Shown here one piece after another: positions 62,533-64,000 of a stretch of DNA of 64,000 nt (positions are counted from its first letter, which is position 1; every line of letters starts with the position of its first letter). A program made the position numbers and the translations under genes. The stretch is from contig JAFSYI010000061.1 in assembly GCA_017450065.1 (NCBI GenBank), positions 1-64,000 on the forward strand, written 5' to 3'. The notes beneath the pieces were generated by a model, which saw nothing but the letters and a program-made list of their open reading frames with translations, searched no databases and was not told the DNA's origin. The DNA comes from Lachnospiraceae bacterium. GTDB lineage: Bacteria > Bacillota > Clostridia > Lachnospirales > Lachnospiraceae.

Positions 62533-63249
62533 ATGAAAATTACAGAAGCGACGTGGGAGAAAAGAAATCTTGGGGTAACAACATACGAAATTGGTATAGA
62601 TTATGATGATGATGTTTCGTGTATAGATAGTATCAAGAGAATAGAATGTGAATATATGGTTGTGAAAGTATCTGCCAATAATATTGCTATAATTGATGAA
62701 ATACAGGAGCTTGGGTTCAGATATATAGAGGATATGATACAAGTAGAGCATGATCTTAAAGAGATAGAGTATAATCCTATTTGGCAGCGACTATATGATG
62801 CTTGTTCATATCGAAGAATGACAGATGGGGATATTGAACAATTGCGGGATGAAATAAAGGCAGGTATGTTTAAAGATGACAGAATTTCAAGGGATAAGCA
62901 CTTTGGAGTTAAAGTATCAGCGGTTAGATACCTTAATTGGTTTAATGATCTTTTAGAAAGAGGAGCATTGCCATATGTTATAAGATATAAAGAAGAAAAC
63001 GGCGGTTTTATTGTGCTAACTACTAAAGATGGAATAACATATAGTTCTGTATTGGGAGGAGGATATACAAAATACAGGAAAACCGGTCTGGGTGTTGTGA
63101 AAAAGGAGATGGAAATAACAAAATCATTAGGTGGAAAAAGACTTATATCTGCAGTTTCAGCAAATAATCCAGGTCAGGTTAGAGCTTTGATAATTAATGG
63201 ATATAAGCCGTACAACATAGAACATGTGTTTGTGAGGCATAGTAAATGA
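62533..63249 (+). CDS. GNAT-like acyltransferase
   Basis: A 238-residue protein with a bipartite GNAT-like layout. The N-terminal half starts MKITEATWEKRNLGVTTYEI, like WecD/FemX-type proteins. The C-terminal half has SSVLGGGYTKYRKTGLGVV and KRLISAVSANNPGQVRALII, then NGYKPYNIEHVF, the acetyl-CoA site pattern. It probably acetylates an amino-sugar nucleotide. AGGAAGG precedes the ATG; it follows the glycosyltransferase by 20 bases. Confidence 0.75.
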   Translation: MKITEATWEKRNLGVTTYEIGIDYDDDVSCIDSIKRIECEYMVVKVSANNIAIIDEIQELGFRYIEDMIQVEHDLKEIEYNPIWQRLYDACSYRRMTDGDIEQLRDEIKAGMFKDDRISRDKHFGVKVSAVRYLNWFNDLLERGALPYVIRYKEENGGFIVLTTKDGITYSSVLGGGYTKYRKTGLGVVKKEMEITKSLGGKRLISAVSANNPGQVRALIINGYKPYNIEHVFVRHSK

Positions 63250-63264
63250 TAGAGGTGGGATAAT

Positions 63265-64000
63265 ATGCATATAGATGAAATGATAGTTGAAGCGCAGAAC
63301 AGATTTATTGAGGAGTGTTGGAAGCATTTTCGAGATTTTGCTTCAAAGACAGAGAATTATAATATTTTTATTTATGGTTCAGGAATTTATGGAAGGTTCC
63401 TATTTAACGCACTAACTGATATTGGTTTAGGGAAATCAATAAAAGCTTTTTTAAATGATTTCGCAAATGAGCAGGAGATAGTATTGGGAAGACCTGTGCA
63501 AAAACCGTCAGAGGTAAGTTTGAATTCAGATGATGATATAGTTGTAGTTGGTATACAAGATAATGGAAGCATTATAGAATTTTTGGAAAGAAGCAATATA
63601 CGATATATTTCAGCTGATTATGTTCAATGGTTTTACCAGAATAATTTGATGTATACTGTTTATCGTTGTATTGAAGTAAGCAGTATTACCGATATGGTAT
63701 TTAAAATTGATTTTTACTATAGAAATATGTATGGAAAGGACAAAGAAATATTAGATTTATATGATGAACCATTATCAAAAGAAATTATAAAAAATAGATT
63801 GCTTTTTTATAGAACGGGTGATTGCAGTTATATAGAATCAACCGTAAAGAATTATACAGAGTATTTCCATGAAGAGTATTTTCATATATCAGATAACGAA
63901 GTGTATGTAGATGTAGGGGCATTTGATGGGGATTCTATAGAAGCGTTTACTAACTATACAGATGGAAAATATTCGAAGATAGTTGCCATTGAACCAGATA
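63265..64000 (+). CDS. FkbM-family methyltransferase (3' end beyond window)
   Basis: Open to the window end; 245 codons are visible from MHIDEMIVEAQNRFIEECWK. A Rossmann-like IFIYGSGIYGRFLF near residue 35 precedes the methyltransferase start EVYVDVGAFDGDSIEAFTNY near 212 and KIVAIEPD near 238. FkbM proteins O-methylate sugars in glycans or capsules. GAGGTGGGA precedes the ATG. It continues the glycan gene group. Confidence 0.85.
   Translation, partial: MHIDEMIVEAQNRFIEECWKHFRDFASKTENYNIFIYGSGIYGRFLFNALTDIGLGKSIKAFLNDFANEQEIVLGRPVQKPSEVSLNSDDDIVVVGIQDNGSIIEFLERSNIRYISADYVQWFYQNNLMYTVYRCIEVSSITDMVFKIDFYYRNMYGKDKEILDLYDEPLSKEIIKNRLLFYRTGDCSYIESTVKNYTEYFHEEYFHISDNEVYVDVGAFDGDSIEAFTNYTDGKYSKIVAIEPD

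Overview
The window looks like chromosome of a Gram-positive anaerobe of the Lachnospiraceae (Butyrivibrio, Roseburia or Pseudobutyrivibrio type). This is inferred from gene order and protein style: a biotin-dependent carboxyltransferase / Na+-pump operon, cmk-ispH-rpsA, dgt-dnaG-rpoD-trmK, a clostridial class A RNase P RNA, a sortase-anchored SpaA/Cna-B tail, and a type IV pilus locus with a very large DUF5057-like protein. The genus cannot be fixed from sequence alone.

Layout. 1-0.4 kb: C-terminus of a sortase-anchored surface protein. 0.75-6.2 kb: five-gene operon with 12S-, 1.3S- and 5S-like transcarboxylase subunits plus Na+-pump beta and gamma subunits. 6.3-10.9 kb: TetR regulator, flavoprotein, cmk, ispH, rpsA. 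11-13 kb: CheR methyltransferase and, on the minus strand, a YprB-type nuclease. 13.3-21.2 kb: dgt, dnaG, rpoD, trmK, nif3-like, TGS-domain nucleoside kinase. 21.2-24.1 kb: repeat-rich spacer, rnpB, convergent pyrBI with an apparent leader-peptide attenuator, and an 18-bp tandem array. 24.1-29.6 kb: PH-domain gene, then a folate locus (folC, folE, HD protein, folP) interrupted by hicAB and scarred by gene remnants, then a UPF0397-type ECF S-component. 29.9-51.9 kb: type IV pilus locus (pilB, pilT, pilC, pilin, pilD, pilM-N fusion, pilO, four pseudopilin-like proteins, a 1982-residue exported protein, second pilin). 52.2-64 kb: more AT-rich surface-glycan region with two YfhO membrane proteins, a truncated YfhO copy next to an internally deleted IS66 element, then SDR, AAA-like ATPase, GT2, acetyltransferase and a partial FkbM methyltransferase.

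How the parts fit. The first operon would couple carboxyl transfer or decarboxylation to Na+ export. The folate genes make tetrahydrofolate precursors. The pilus genes supply extension and retraction motors, platform, peptidase, alignment proteins, two pilins and a set of oversized minor subunits that could carry the giant protein to the tip; the neighbouring glycan genes may decorate the surface or pili (inference).

Most notable signals: a 39-codon leader ORF with a good ribosome site ending in an intrinsic terminator before pyrBI; two mutually exclusive hairpins before pilM; the oversized pilus subunits; a roughly 140-bp inverted-repeat element present in opposite orientations at 0.6 and 21.3 kb; hairpins tipped by GCGAAGC; and repeat insertions inside the coding sequences of the HD protein and the YprB nuclease. 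No tRNA gene, CRISPR array or complete prophage was seen.
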